Positions 19,975 through 29,195 of a stretch of 64,000 nucleotides of DNA are shown here, piece after piece; positions within the stretch are counted from its first letter, which is position 1, and the number at the start of each line of letters is the position of its first letter. Origin of the DNA: Chitinimonas arctica (lineage in GTDB: Bacteria; Pseudomonadota; Gammaproteobacteria; Burkholderiales; Chitinimonadaceae); the NCBI RefSeq assembly GCF_007431345.1, contig NZ_CP041730.1, positions 2,356,001 through 2,420,000 of the forward strand, read 5' to 3'. The notes beneath the pieces are model-generated. The model worked only from the letters and a program-made list of their open reading frames with translations, did not search any database and was not told the DNA's origin. A program made the translations under genes and the position numbers.

Positions 19975-21699
19975 ATGGCCGAGTTTGCCGGTAATTCAGC
20001 CTTGTTCGCGGCCCGTGCAGCCAGGGCCGGCGGCGACGACGACCACGAGCAGGAACTGGCCCGCGCCTATACGCGCGGCATCGAGGTCGACTACTCCAGC
20101 AAGCGCTTCCTGGTGATCGATGCGTTACAGGAAATGCGCTCGGCCATGAATGCGACGCTGTCGAGCTTCGGCGTTACACGCATCGAATACTCGCACCGCG
20201 CCACCGAATCGATAGGCATGGTCAAGCGCGGCGATTACGACGTGATCCTGTGCGATTTCGATCTGGGCCATGGCTACGATGGCCTGCATCTGCTGGAAGA
20301 ACTGAAACTACGCAATCTCATCAAGCCGTCCGCGGTGTTTATGATCGTCACCGGCGAGCGCCGCTCGCGCATGGTGATCTCCGCCGCCGAACTGGCACCC
20401 GACGACTATCTGCTCAAGCCCTTCACCGGCGAGGAGCTGAAGCAGCGCCTGGACCGCGTCTACCGCAAGAAAATCGAGTTCAATGCCCTCGATGCGGCCA
20501 TGATGACCGAGGACTATTTCAAGGCGCTGGCGGAATGCAATGAGCGCATAGAACGCAAAGATCCCTTCCTGATCGACTTCCTCAAGATGAAGGGCCGTAT
20601 CGCCCTGACCATTGGCGACTACGGCCTGGCTCGCGACACTTACCAGCGGGTGCTGGATATCCGTGACATCCCCTGGGCCAGGATGGGCATGGCCAAGGCG
20701 CTATTCCATCTGAAGGATTTCGCCACCGCGCGGCAGTTGTTCGAACAACTGCTGGCGACGAACGAGCGGGTCATGGAAGCCTATGACTGGCTGGCCCGCA
20801 TCCACCAGGCCGAACATGAACACCGCGAAGCGCAGGCGGTGCTGGAGAAAGCGTTGGATCTATCGGCCGCCAATGTGTCGCGGCAGAAGAAGCTGGGCGA
20901 GGTTGCCATGCGCAACGGCGATTACGACACCGCGGTCAAATCCTTCCAGGCCACCATCAATATCGCCAAATACTCGTTCTGGCGCGACGCCGGCGACTAT
21001 TCCAGCCTGGCCAAGGCCCACCTGGGCAGCGGCAATGTCAACGATGCCGCCCGCGCCGCCGCCGATGTCAGGCGTGAGTTCCGCTACGATGCCCAGGCGG
21101 AACTGCTGGCCACGGTGATGGAGAGCCAGGTGGCCATCAAGCAGGGCAACAAGGCGCGCGCCCAGCAGATCCTGGCCAAGGCCCTGCAGCAGTTCGCCGG
21201 CGCGACCACCGAAGTACCGGAACACTTTGCCCTGGAGCTGGCCGAGGCTTGCTACCAATTGGACGAAGATGCCGCTGCCGGTGAGATCGTGCAAAAACTG
21301 ATACGCAATCACCACGAAGACACCGCCGTACTGGAACGGATCTCGGCCATGTACGAAACGGTCGGCAAGGCCGACCTGGGACAGGAAATGATAGAGACCA
21401 CGGCCCGCGCCATCGTTGCGATCAACAACGAGGCGGTCCGCATGGCCCAATCCGGCGACCTGGAGGGCGCCGTGCAGAAGTTCATCCACGCCGTGGAAGA
21501 AATGCCGGCCAATGCGCAAGTGATGCTCAATGCGGTGAATGCCATGCTGGCCTATGTGGCGCGGCTGGGCTGGCACCAGGGCTATATGGAAATGGCCCAG
21601 ACCTATCTGGACCGGGTCAAGGCACTGGAACCGGCCAGCGTGAAATACCTCAAGCTCAAGGACGCCTACAACACGGCGCGGCGGCGCTTCCGGACGTAA
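19975..21699 (+). CDS. Response-regulator receiver domain fused to TPR repeats
   Basis: A 574-residue protein. Residues about 43-155 form a CheY-like receiver: likely phospho-acceptor D94 in ILCDFDLG, T126 in MIVTGE and K148 in YLLKPF. Only one of the usual two early acidic residues is visible (FLVIDA). The remainder, from about residue 165 to 560, is a string of TPR-type helix pairs. No DNA-binding or enzymatic output domain is seen, so output is probably by protein interaction. The ATG at 19975 has AGGAGAGG directly upstream; an open frame starting at 19885 lacks such a site. No histidine kinase is adjacent. Confidence 0.88.
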   Translation: MAEFAGNSALFAARAARAGGDDDHEQELARAYTRGIEVDYSSKRFLVIDALQEMRSAMNATLSSFGVTRIEYSHRATESIGMVKRGDYDVILCDFDLGHGYDGLHLLEELKLRNLIKPSAVFMIVTGERRSRMVISAAELAPDDYLLKPFTGEELKQRLDRVYRKKIEFNALDAAMMTEDYFKALAECNERIERKDPFLIDFLKMKGRIALTIGDYGLARDTYQRVLDIRDIPWARMGMAKALFHLKDFATARQLFEQLLATNERVMEAYDWLARIHQAEHEHREAQAVLEKALDLSAANVSRQKKLGEVAMRNGDYDTAVKSFQATINIAKYSFWRDAGDYSSLAKAHLGSGNVNDAARAAADVRREFRYDAQAELLATVMESQVAIKQGNKARAQQILAKALQQFAGATTEVPEHFALELAEACYQLDEDAAAGEIVQKLIRNHHEDTAVLERISAMYETVGKADLGQEMIETTARAIVAINNEAVRMAQSGDLEGAVQKFIHAVEEMPANAQVMLNAVNAMLAYVARLGWHQGYMEMAQTYLDRVKALEPASVKYLKLKDAYNTARRRFRT

Positions 21700-21737
21700 T
21701 GCTCACCAAGGCAGCCGCATATTGCGCGCCATGCCGG

Positions 21738-22346
21738 TTATCGATCAAAACTCAGATTGAAGGCAATGCTCACCCGCTCATCCGGTCCCGGATGCGGGTG
21801 CACCATATGGCGCAGCCAGGCCGGAAAAAGCACCAGCAGGCCCGGTTCCGGATCGATCAGGGCGCTGGGGGAAAAGAAGCGGCCGGGCTGCGGCAGCATA
21901 TCTGCGCCGTTGCGAGGATCGAACACCTCCAGGCGCCCGGCCTTGCCCTGGCCGGGCAGCGTCGGAACAGCCAGGTAATAGCAACCGGACCAGGCCTGGC
22001 CGGGGTGATGATGCGGCGTATGGTAGGCACCGGCCGGCAAAACGTTGGCCCAGCCGGTGACCCGCACCTGCCCGGTGACACCTTGCAATGCCGGATCCAT
22101 TTCACCCAGCGCCTGACCCAGGCTGCTCAGGATCAAAGCGTGCAGTTCACGCAGTGCCGGATTATCGAGCGCGAACAACTCGCCCTTGGAATGCCAGCCG
22201 CCGATATTGCTGACGTCTTCGCCGGCTTGACCGCGCTGCAAGGTCCGTACCATCTCCAGCAAAGCGGCATTGATCGTGGCGGGCGCCGGGTGATGGGCCA
22301 GCAGCAAGGGCGTAGCGAACAAGCGGTGTAGGCGGGCGTCGGGCAT
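21738..22346 (-). CDS. Putative 2-oxoglutarate/Fe(II)-dependent oxygenase
   Basis: A 202-residue protein with a jelly-roll oxygenase pattern. An H-x-x-H-H-H-type segment (YHTPHHHPGQAWSGCYYLAVP) is followed about 50 residues later by LLVLFPAWLRHMVHPH and a downstream Arg (ERVSIAFNLSF), consistent with the iron-binding histidines and 2-oxoglutarate-binding arginine. It resembles the TIGR02466-type conserved family found near phage-like and cyanophage genes and in many proteobacteria. The substrate is unknown. It is convergent with the receiver-TPR gene. Confidence 0.78.
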   Translation of the reverse strand: MPDARLHRLFATPLLLAHHPAPATINAALLEMVRTLQRGQAGEDVSNIGGWHSKGELFALDNPALRELHALILSSLGQALGEMDPALQGVTGQVRVTGWANVLPAGAYHTPHHHPGQAWSGCYYLAVPTLPGQGKAGRLEVFDPRNGADMLPQPGRFFSPSALIDPEPGLLVLFPAWLRHMVHPHPGPDERVSIAFNLSFDR

Positions 22347-22477
22347 GGCGAACCGTGGCAGTGGCGACCCTCAAGTTTAGACACTTCGGCGGGCGTAGCG
22401 GCGCCCGTTTCCGGGAGCGTACCAAACGGCTTCGCAAGGTCATCTATAAAGCGATGTAACGCCATTGCAAAATTACG

Positions 22478-23305
22478 ATGACCCTACGCAGCCTGACTCC
22501 TTTCCTGGCATGCCTATGTCTGCCGACCCTGGCGGATGGCAAGCTGCTGCGTATCGCCACCGGCGAACTGCCGCCCTATGCCACCCAATCCCGCGCCGAC
22601 CAGGGCATCGCCCTCAACGTGGTAAGGCGCGCCTTCGAGACGGCCGGCTACCGGGTGCAGTTCACCTTCCTGCCCTGGTCGCGGGCATTGGCCGAGGCGC
22701 GGACAGGCAAATGGACCGGCACCGCCTACTGGGGACACAAGCCGGAACATGAAGAAAGCTTCTTTCTCAGCGACAACGTCCTGACCGAACAATGGGTATT
22801 CGTCTATCGCGCCAAGTCTGGCTTCGATTGGCAGACCCTCGCCGACCTGCGCCCCTATCGCATGGCCATCATCCAGGACTACACCTATACGCCGCAGCTG
22901 TGGAGCATGGTCAAGTCCGGCGAACTACAAGCCGATCTCACGCCTAACGATCTGTCCAGCCTCCGCAAATTGATCAGCGCCCGGGTCGATATCGCCCCCA
23001 TGGAAAAAAACGTGGCCTGCGATCTGCTGGCCCGTCATTTTGGCGCCGGCAGCGCCAATCTGCTGCGCTATCACCCCCGGCTGATGACCGACCAATTCAC
23101 TACCCATCTGATGCTGTCGCGCAAGCTGCCGGACAGCTTTGCACTGGTGACGGCGTTCAACGCGGGGCTAAAGAAGATTCAGGCTTCCGGCGAGCATGCC
23201 AAGCTTTTGTCGCAAGTACGCTGCCCGACGGCCTGGGCGGTAGATGCCGGCGCGGATTCGCTACCACGGGTAGCCAATCCACTCGACCCGGCGCTCGTGA
23301 AATAA
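22478..23305 (+). CDS. Periplasmic solute-binding protein (SBP_bac_3 type)
   Basis: A 275-residue protein with a short signal peptide (MTLRSLTPFLACLCLPTLA) followed by the amino-acid-binding-protein pattern LLRIATGELPPYATQ and an FLPWSRALAEARTGKWTG segment. Proteins with this W-S-R-A-L-A-E signature are often encoded alone, without ABC permease genes, and may act as sensors or orphan binding proteins rather than importers. No transporter genes are adjacent here. Confidence 0.82.
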   Translation: MTLRSLTPFLACLCLPTLADGKLLRIATGELPPYATQSRADQGIALNVVRRAFETAGYRVQFTFLPWSRALAEARTGKWTGTAYWGHKPEHEESFFLSDNVLTEQWVFVYRAKSGFDWQTLADLRPYRMAIIQDYTYTPQLWSMVKSGELQADLTPNDLSSLRKLISARVDIAPMEKNVACDLLARHFGAGSANLLRYHPRLMTDQFTTHLMLSRKLPDSFALVTAFNAGLKKIQASGEHAKLLSQVRCPTAWAVDAGADSLPRVANPLDPALVK

Positions 23306-23338
23306 AGTGGTGGCTTACCGCTTATTCCCTGCGTCGCG

Positions 23339-24796
23339 CTAAACCAGAATCACATCGAACTGTTCCTGGAAGTAGGCGCTTTCCACCTGCAGGGAAATGG
23401 GCTTGCCGATAAAGTCCGCCAGCATCGCCAGATTGGCCGACTCTTCATCCAGGAACATATCAATCACGGTTTGCGAGGCCAGGATGCGGTACTCGCGTGC
23501 ATTGAACTGGCGCGCTTCGCGCAGGATCTCGCGCAGGATTTCGTAGCAGACCGTCTGCGCCGTCTTGATTTCGCCTCGCCCCTGGCAAACCGGGCAGGGT
23601 TCGCACAGCACGTGCGCCAGGCTTTCGCGGGTGCGCTTGCGGGTAATCTCGACCAAACCCAGGCTGGTGAAGCCGGAAACCGTTACCTTGGTCCGGTCCT
23701 TGGACATCGCCTTGCCCAGTTCATGCAGCACCTGGTCGCGATGCTCGTGGTTATCCATGTCGATAAAGTCGACGATGATGATGCCGCCCAGATTGCGCAA
23801 ACGCAGCTGGCGGGCGATGACCTGGGTGGCTTCCAGATTGGTTTTGAAAATGGTGTCGTCGAAGGAACGGGTGCCGACGAAACCACCGGTGTTCACGTCC
23901 ACGGTGGTCATGGCCTCGGTCTGGTCGATGATCAGGTAGCCGCCGAACTTGAGGTTGACCCGCCGGGCCAAGGCGCGCTCTATCTCCGCTTCCACGCCAT
24001 GCAATTCGAACAGCGGCCGTTCGCCCTGATAGTGCTCCAGACGCGGGGCGACATTGGTGACGAAGGCGCTGGCGAACTCGATCATCTTCTGGAAGGTTTC
24101 ACGTGAATCCACCACGACCTTGAGCGTTTCACCGGTAACGATGTCGCGCAAGACCCGCATGGGCAGACCCAGGTCTTGGTAAAGCATGGACTGCGGCGGC
24201 AAGGTACGCGACTTCTGCTTGAGGTCGGCCCAGATCAGGCTCAGGTACTCCACGTCGGCGCGCAGCTCTTCTTCGGTGGCGTGTTCTGCCGAGGTGCGGA
24301 TGATATAGCCGCCGTGCTCCTGCCCCGGCGGCAATAAGCTCAACAAACGCTCCCGCAGATGCTCGCGGCCCTGGCCATGCTCGATGCGCTGGCTGACGCC
24401 GATATGGTGGTCCTGCGGCAGGAACACCAGGAAGCGGCCGGCAATGCTGATCTGGGTGGACAGCCGTGCGCCCTTGGTGCCGATCGGGTCCTTGATGACC
24501 TGCACCATCACGCTCTGGCCTTCATACATCAGCCGCTCGATGCGCTGCGGCTCGGCCGGATGCTGGCGTTGCTCGATCACATCGGCGATGTGCAGAAAGG
24601 CCGCCCGCTCCAGGCCGATCTCGATAAAGGCCGATTGCATGCCGGGCAATACCCGCTTGACCACGCCCAGGTAGACATTGCTGACGATGCCGCGCGAAGC
24701 GCTGCGCTCGACGTGGATTTCCTGCACCACGCCTTCTTCGGTCAGCGCCACCCGCGTCTCCTGCGGGGTGACGTTGATTAGGATGTGTTCTTTCAT
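23339..24796 (-). CDS. rng: Ribonuclease G
   Basis: RNase E/G-family endoribonuclease that matures the 5' end of 16S rRNA and degrades mRNA. The 485-residue protein lacks the long C-terminal scaffold of RNase E, which marks it as RNase G. Visible are an S1-type domain near the N-terminus (GIVSNVYLGVVKRVLPGMQSA), the catalytic segment IIIVDFIDMDNHEHRD with its two metal-binding aspartates, and the zinc-link cysteines CEPCPVC near residue 400. It is the last gene of the leuS-lptE-holA-rng direction, 66 bases after holA. Confidence 0.96.
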   Translation of the reverse strand: MKEHILINVTPQETRVALTEEGVVQEIHVERSASRGIVSNVYLGVVKRVLPGMQSAFIEIGLERAAFLHIADVIEQRQHPAEPQRIERLMYEGQSVMVQVIKDPIGTKGARLSTQISIAGRFLVFLPQDHHIGVSQRIEHGQGREHLRERLLSLLPPGQEHGGYIIRTSAEHATEEELRADVEYLSLIWADLKQKSRTLPPQSMLYQDLGLPMRVLRDIVTGETLKVVVDSRETFQKMIEFASAFVTNVAPRLEHYQGERPLFELHGVEAEIERALARRVNLKFGGYLIIDQTEAMTTVDVNTGGFVGTRSFDDTIFKTNLEATQVIARQLRLRNLGGIIIVDFIDMDNHEHRDQVLHELGKAMSKDRTKVTVSGFTSLGLVEITRKRTRESLAHVLCEPCPVCQGRGEIKTAQTVCYEILREILREARQFNAREYRILASQTVIDMFLDEESANLAMLADFIGKPISLQVESAYFQEQFDVILV

Positions 24797-24862
24797 CTGC
24801 TCAACTCAAAATGACATACCGCAAGGCACGCCCAAGCAGGCATGCGCTGGGGTCTGTCATCT

Positions 24863-25900
24863 CTAGGGCGTGCGCAGCGGCACGCGCGGCGGTGTGCCAG
24901 GCATCAGCCGCAGTCCCAGCTTGAGCAACTCTTCCCAGGCATCGCCACTGCCCACACCCTTGACGATACGGTCGATCTGGGCCGCATGGGCCAGCGCGCC
25001 CTTCAGCTGGCTGGCCTTGAGCCTGTTCAGCGCGGCGGGATAGTGGCGCTGCTTGTCGCCCCACACCCGGTTTTCGCGGAACAACTGCTGCATATTCAGC
25101 CCTTGCGAACGGCCCAGGCCCACCCGCAGCAGCGCACGCACCTCATCGGCCATGGCCCACAATACCAGATGGGGCGCTTCGCCCTCGGCGCGCAGTCCGT
25201 CCAGCATACGGGCCAAGCGGCCGATATCGCCCGACAGCATGGTTTCACCCAGGCTCCACACATCGTACCTTGCCACATTGGCCACGGCGGCACGTAATGG
25301 TTCCAGCCCCAGCTCGCCGGCGGGGTGCAGCAAGGCCAGCTTGTCGATCTCCTGCTTGGCGGCCAGCAGATTGCCCTCGACCCGACTGATCAGGAACTCC
25401 ATGGCCTCGCCGCTCAGGCGTTGCTGCTGCCGCGCCAACCGCTCGCCGATCCAGGCTGGCAATTCATTGCGGCTTACCAGGGGACACGCCACCACCGTGC
25501 CAACGGCTTCCAGCGCGGTGAACCATTTGCTTTGCAGCTGCATTTTTTCCAGCTTGGGCAGTTGCAGCAGCAGTACATTGTCGGCCGGCGCACCGGCGGC
25601 ATAGCGCTGCAGCGCCTCGCCGCCTTCCCCTCCCGGCTTGCCGTTGGGCACGCGCAATTCGATCAGCTTGCGCTCGGCGAACAAGGAAATAGCCTGGCCG
25701 GCGGCCGCCAGTTCCGACCACTTGAAGCCCGCTTCTACCGTCAGCACCTCCCGCTCGGCAAAGCCGGCCAGCCGGGCCGCATCGCGAATGGCCTGGGCCG
25801 CTTCCAGCGCCAGCAACGCTTCTTCGCCATGTACCACATAAATGGGCGATAAGCGGCCGGCGGCTAGATGGCCAGGTAGATCACTCGCGCGGATCGGCAT
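24863..25900 (-). CDS. holA: DNA polymerase III delta subunit
   Basis: Clamp-loader subunit that opens the beta sliding clamp. The 345-residue protein starts with the typical PIYVVHGEEALLALEAAQAI. The body carries the AAA+-like fold segments ISLFAERKLIELRVPNGK and GRNEL-type strands, then the lid and collar (SLGETMLSGDIGRLARMLDGL). Its start codon overlaps the lptE stop (TAATG, 25898-25902), so it is translationally coupled to lptE, as in many betaproteobacteria. Confidence 0.94.
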   Translation of the reverse strand: MPIRASDLPGHLAAGRLSPIYVVHGEEALLALEAAQAIRDAARLAGFAEREVLTVEAGFKWSELAAAGQAISLFAERKLIELRVPNGKPGGEGGEALQRYAAGAPADNVLLLQLPKLEKMQLQSKWFTALEAVGTVVACPLVSRNELPAWIGERLARQQQRLSGEAMEFLISRVEGNLLAAKQEIDKLALLHPAGELGLEPLRAAVANVARYDVWSLGETMLSGDIGRLARMLDGLRAEGEAPHLVLWAMADEVRALLRVGLGRSQGLNMQQLFRENRVWGDKQRHYPAALNRLKASQLKGALAHAAQIDRIVKGVGSGDAWEELLKLGLRLMPGTPPRVPLRTP

Positions 25901-26435
25901 TACGGTACCGCCACCGGGGCCGGCGCGCGGGTGGCGGCCGGTGCTTCCAACGCCGCCAGGGACTTGAGGGCGGCCAGGCGCCGCAGGATCTGCTGCGCGG
26001 CATCCTGGCGCATATCGCGTATCAGCAGCTGCTCTTCCGCTTCCTTGCCCAATACATTGTTTTCATCGAAGGTGTAGTCGCGCCGCAGCGTCAGCTCGGT
26101 GGACGGTATCCAGTCGCGGCCACCCTGCTGTACCCGGAACCGGGCCCGGTACAGCAACTGATATTCGCTGACCCGGCCGGACCGGTTGACGGTGAGGATC
26201 TGCTTGTCGACGTTCTCGCCTTCCACCATCAGCATGGCCTCGGCCTGGCCGGCACCCAGCAGTTGCAGGTCGGCACGCAGCGATAGCTGGCGCTTGAGCG
26301 CATCGCCCAGCCCGCCGGCCGGCGCGGCCAGGTGCAGGGAGGCAAACGCCAGCGGGCCGTCTCGCCCTGGCCCCGCAGGTGAAAACCGCAAGCGCTCAGC
26401 AAGAGGGTAGCGGCGAAAACGACTGGATAACGCAT
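25900..26435 (-). CDS. lptE: LPS-assembly lipoprotein LptE, frameshifted as sequenced
   Basis: LptE plugs the LptD outer-membrane barrel for lipopolysaccharide insertion. The coding sequence is split between two frames. From the ATG at 26435 one frame encodes a lipoprotein signal peptide MRYPVVFAATLLLSACGFHL (lipobox cysteine C16) to about residue 24. The rest (PLAFASLHLAAPAGGLGDAL onward) is in another frame that continues to the stop at 25900. One extra G in the GGG run at 26365-26367 joins them as CGFHLRGQGRDGPLAF. The gene is normally essential, so a sequencing error is the simplest explanation. It lies between leuS and holA. Confidence 0.88.
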
Positions 26436-26478
26436 GCAAGCTCCGCGGTGAGGCCGGCGCACAAGGCGCCGGACCGGA

Positions 26479-29085
26479 TCAAACAACCAGGTTGACGAGA
26501 CGGCCGGGTACCACGATGACCTTCTTCGGTGCCTGTCCATCAAGGAATTTCTGCACATTGGCATTGGCCAGGGCGAATGCCTCGATGGCGGCGCGGTCGG
26601 CATCGGCCGGCACCGCGATCTCGCCCCGCAGCTTACCGTTGACTTGCACCATCAGGGTGATTTCATCCTGCACCAGGGCCGCGGCCAGCGGTTCCGGCCA
26701 GGCCGTGTCCAGTAGTTCGCCGCCATAGCCCAACTCGGTCCACAGTGCATGGGCGATATGCGGACAGACCGGATAGAGAACCCGCAGCAATATACCCAGG
26801 CCTTCACGCTGAACCGCCACGGCCTCGCCGCGATAGGCTTCCATCGCATTGAGCAACTTCATCGCCCCCGACACCACGGTGTTGTACTGCAGGCGTTCGT
26901 AGTCGGCGTTGATCTGCTTGAGCGTGCTGTGGATTTCAAAGCGTAGCGCCTTGGCGGCCTTGTCCTGCTCGCCCACCTCGCCGGCCGAACGCAAAGCGTC
27001 GGCGTGCTTGTGGACAAAGGACCACAAACGACGCAGATAGCGGGAGGCACCCTCCACGCCACTGTCGCTCCAGGCGGCGCTTTGCTCGGGCGGAGCGGCA
27101 AACATGGTGAACAGGCGGGCGGTATCGGCACCGAAACGGGCGATGATGTCCTTGGGTTCCACCACATTGTTCTTGGACTTGGACATCTTTTCCACGCCGC
27201 CCATATTGACCGGCTGGCCGTCGGCCTTCAGCGTGGCGGCCGTGGCGCGGCCCTTGTCGTCCAGCTGCAGTTCCACCTCGTGGGGGTAGTACCAGGTCCG
27301 CTTGCCGGCCGCGTCCTCGCGGTAGAACGAGTCGTTCAGCAGCATGCCCTGGGTGAACAAGGCCTTGAATGGCTCGGCGATCTCCACCAGTCCCAGGTCG
27401 CGCATGGCGCGGGTCCAGAAGCGGGCATACAGCAGGTGCAGCACGGCGTGTTCAATCCCGCCGATGTACTGGTCCATGCCGCCGCGCATCCAGTAATCAT
27501 TGCGCGTATCCACCATGGCGCCGGCATCCGGGCAGGTATAGCGCATGAAATACCAGCTGGAATCGACAAAGGTATCCATGGTGTCGGTTTCACGCTGGGC
27601 CGCGGCGCCGCAACTTGGGCAGGCCACGTTGAGGAAATCCTCGCGCTTCTTCAGCGGATTACCCGAGCCGTCCGGCACGCAATCGGTCGGCAGCACCACC
27701 GGCAGGTCGGCATAGGGAACCGGTACATCGCCGCACTGGGGACAGTGGATGATGGGGATGGGCGTACCCCAGTAGCGCTGGCGCGAAATGCCCCAGTCGC
27801 GCAGGCGCCAGGTGGTTTTCTTCTCGCCGATCTGGCGATCGGCCAGATCGGCCGCGATTGCGTCCACGGCGGCCTGGTAGGCGAGGCCATCGTACTTGCC
27901 GGAATTGAGCGTGACACCACGCTGCTTGTCGCCGTACCAGTCGGCCCAGGCTTCGGTGGAGAAGCTTTCGCCCGCCACGCCGACTACCTGCTTGATGGCG
28001 ATGCCGTATTTGCGGGCAAAAGCGAAATCGCGCTCGTCATGGGCCGGAACACCCATGACCGCGCCGTCGCCGTAGCTCATCAGGACGTAATTGCCTATCC
28101 ACACTTCCACCTGCTCGCCGCTGAGCGGATGGGTGACGAACAGGCCGGTCGCCACACCCTTCTTCTCCTGGGTCGCCAGTTCCAGCTCGGACGTTCCGCC
28201 GGCCTTGCATTCCTCGATAAAGGCGGCCAGGGCGGGCTGCCGCTGCGCCGCCAGTACCGCCAGCGGATGTTCGGCCGCCACGGCGCAGAAGGTCACGCCC
28301 ATGATGGTATCGGCGCGGGTGGTGAAGACATACAGCTTGCCGTCCTGAACCAGGGCGCCGGCTTCATTGCGGATGTCATGGTCGAAGGCAAAGCGCACCC
28401 CGCTCGATTTGCCTATCCAGTTGCGCTGCATGGTGCGCACCTGTTCGGGCCACTCGGTCAGCGTGTCGATGCTGTCCAGCAACTCATCGGCGTATTGAGT
28501 GATGCCGAAGTAGTAACCGGGGATCTCGCGCTTTTCCACCAGCGCGCCGGAGCGCCAGCCCTTGCCATCGATCACTTGCTCGTTGGCCAACACGGTCTGG
28601 TCGATCGGATCCCAGTTCACCACCTGGGTCTTCTTGTAGGCGATGCCCTTTTCCAGCATCTTGAGGAACAACCATTGGTTCCAGCGATAGTAAGACGGAT
28701 CGCAGGTAGCAAGCTCGCGCGACCAGTCGAATGCCAGGCCCAAGGGCTGCATCTGCGACTTCATATCGGCGATATTGGCGTAGGTCCATTCCGCCGGCGA
28801 CTTGTTGTAGGCGATGGCGGCATTCTCGGCCGGCAGGCCGAAGGCGTCCCAGCCCATCGGCATCAGGACATTGAAGCCCTTCATGCGCAGATGGCGGGCC
28901 AGCATATCGTTGATGGTGTAGTTGCGCACATGCCCCATATGCAGCTTGCCGGATGGGTAGGGCAGCATGGAACAGGCGTAGAACTTGGGTTTGTCGTGGT
29001 CTTCGACCACGCGGTAGGCATCGCGGGCCTGCCAGTGTTGCTGGGCGGCCGCTTCGACCTCGGATGGGCGGTAGTGTTCGTGCAT
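26479..29085 (-). CDS. leuS: Leucyl-tRNA synthetase
   Basis: Class I aminoacyl-tRNA synthetase charging tRNA-Leu. The 868-residue protein has the HIGH-type motif HMGH (49-52, in LPYPSGKLHMGHVRN), an inserted CP1 editing domain (FTTRADTIMGVTF, threonine-rich pocket), a zinc-type Cys cluster (CPQCGD and CPSCGA) and the KMSKS loop at 633-637. The open frame reaches 29235, but the ATG at 29085 begins the standard N-terminus MHEHYRPSEVE. It is divergent from the FecR-SPOR gene across about 110 bases. Confidence 0.98.
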   Translation of the reverse strand: MHEHYRPSEVEAAAQQHWQARDAYRVVEDHDKPKFYACSMLPYPSGKLHMGHVRNYTINDMLARHLRMKGFNVLMPMGWDAFGLPAENAAIAYNKSPAEWTYANIADMKSQMQPLGLAFDWSRELATCDPSYYRWNQWLFLKMLEKGIAYKKTQVVNWDPIDQTVLANEQVIDGKGWRSGALVEKREIPGYYFGITQYADELLDSIDTLTEWPEQVRTMQRNWIGKSSGVRFAFDHDIRNEAGALVQDGKLYVFTTRADTIMGVTFCAVAAEHPLAVLAAQRQPALAAFIEECKAGGTSELELATQEKKGVATGLFVTHPLSGEQVEVWIGNYVLMSYGDGAVMGVPAHDERDFAFARKYGIAIKQVVGVAGESFSTEAWADWYGDKQRGVTLNSGKYDGLAYQAAVDAIAADLADRQIGEKKTTWRLRDWGISRQRYWGTPIPIIHCPQCGDVPVPYADLPVVLPTDCVPDGSGNPLKKREDFLNVACPSCGAAAQRETDTMDTFVDSSWYFMRYTCPDAGAMVDTRNDYWMRGGMDQYIGGIEHAVLHLLYARFWTRAMRDLGLVEIAEPFKALFTQGMLLNDSFYREDAAGKRTWYYPHEVELQLDDKGRATAATLKADGQPVNMGGVEKMSKSKNNVVEPKDIIARFGADTARLFTMFAAPPEQSAAWSDSGVEGASRYLRRLWSFVHKHADALRSAGEVGEQDKAAKALRFEIHSTLKQINADYERLQYNTVVSGAMKLLNAMEAYRGEAVAVQREGLGILLRVLYPVCPHIAHALWTELGYGGELLDTAWPEPLAAALVQDEITLMVQVNGKLRGEIAVPADADRAAIEAFALANANVQKFLDGQAPKKVIVVPGRLVNLVV

Positions 29086-29195
29086 GTAGGCTATCCTGAA
29101 GCGCTTGCCGCCCACGTGAAATTTGACGTGGCGGCCAAATAAAACGTCGATTATAACCGAGCGTCTTTCCCCGCATTGCTCAAGGAGTTTACCCG

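Noticed and set aside
27004..29142. 712-residue plus-strand ORF opposite leuS
   Set aside because: Antisense shadow of leuS; composition is His/Gly/Gln-rich without any domain pattern.
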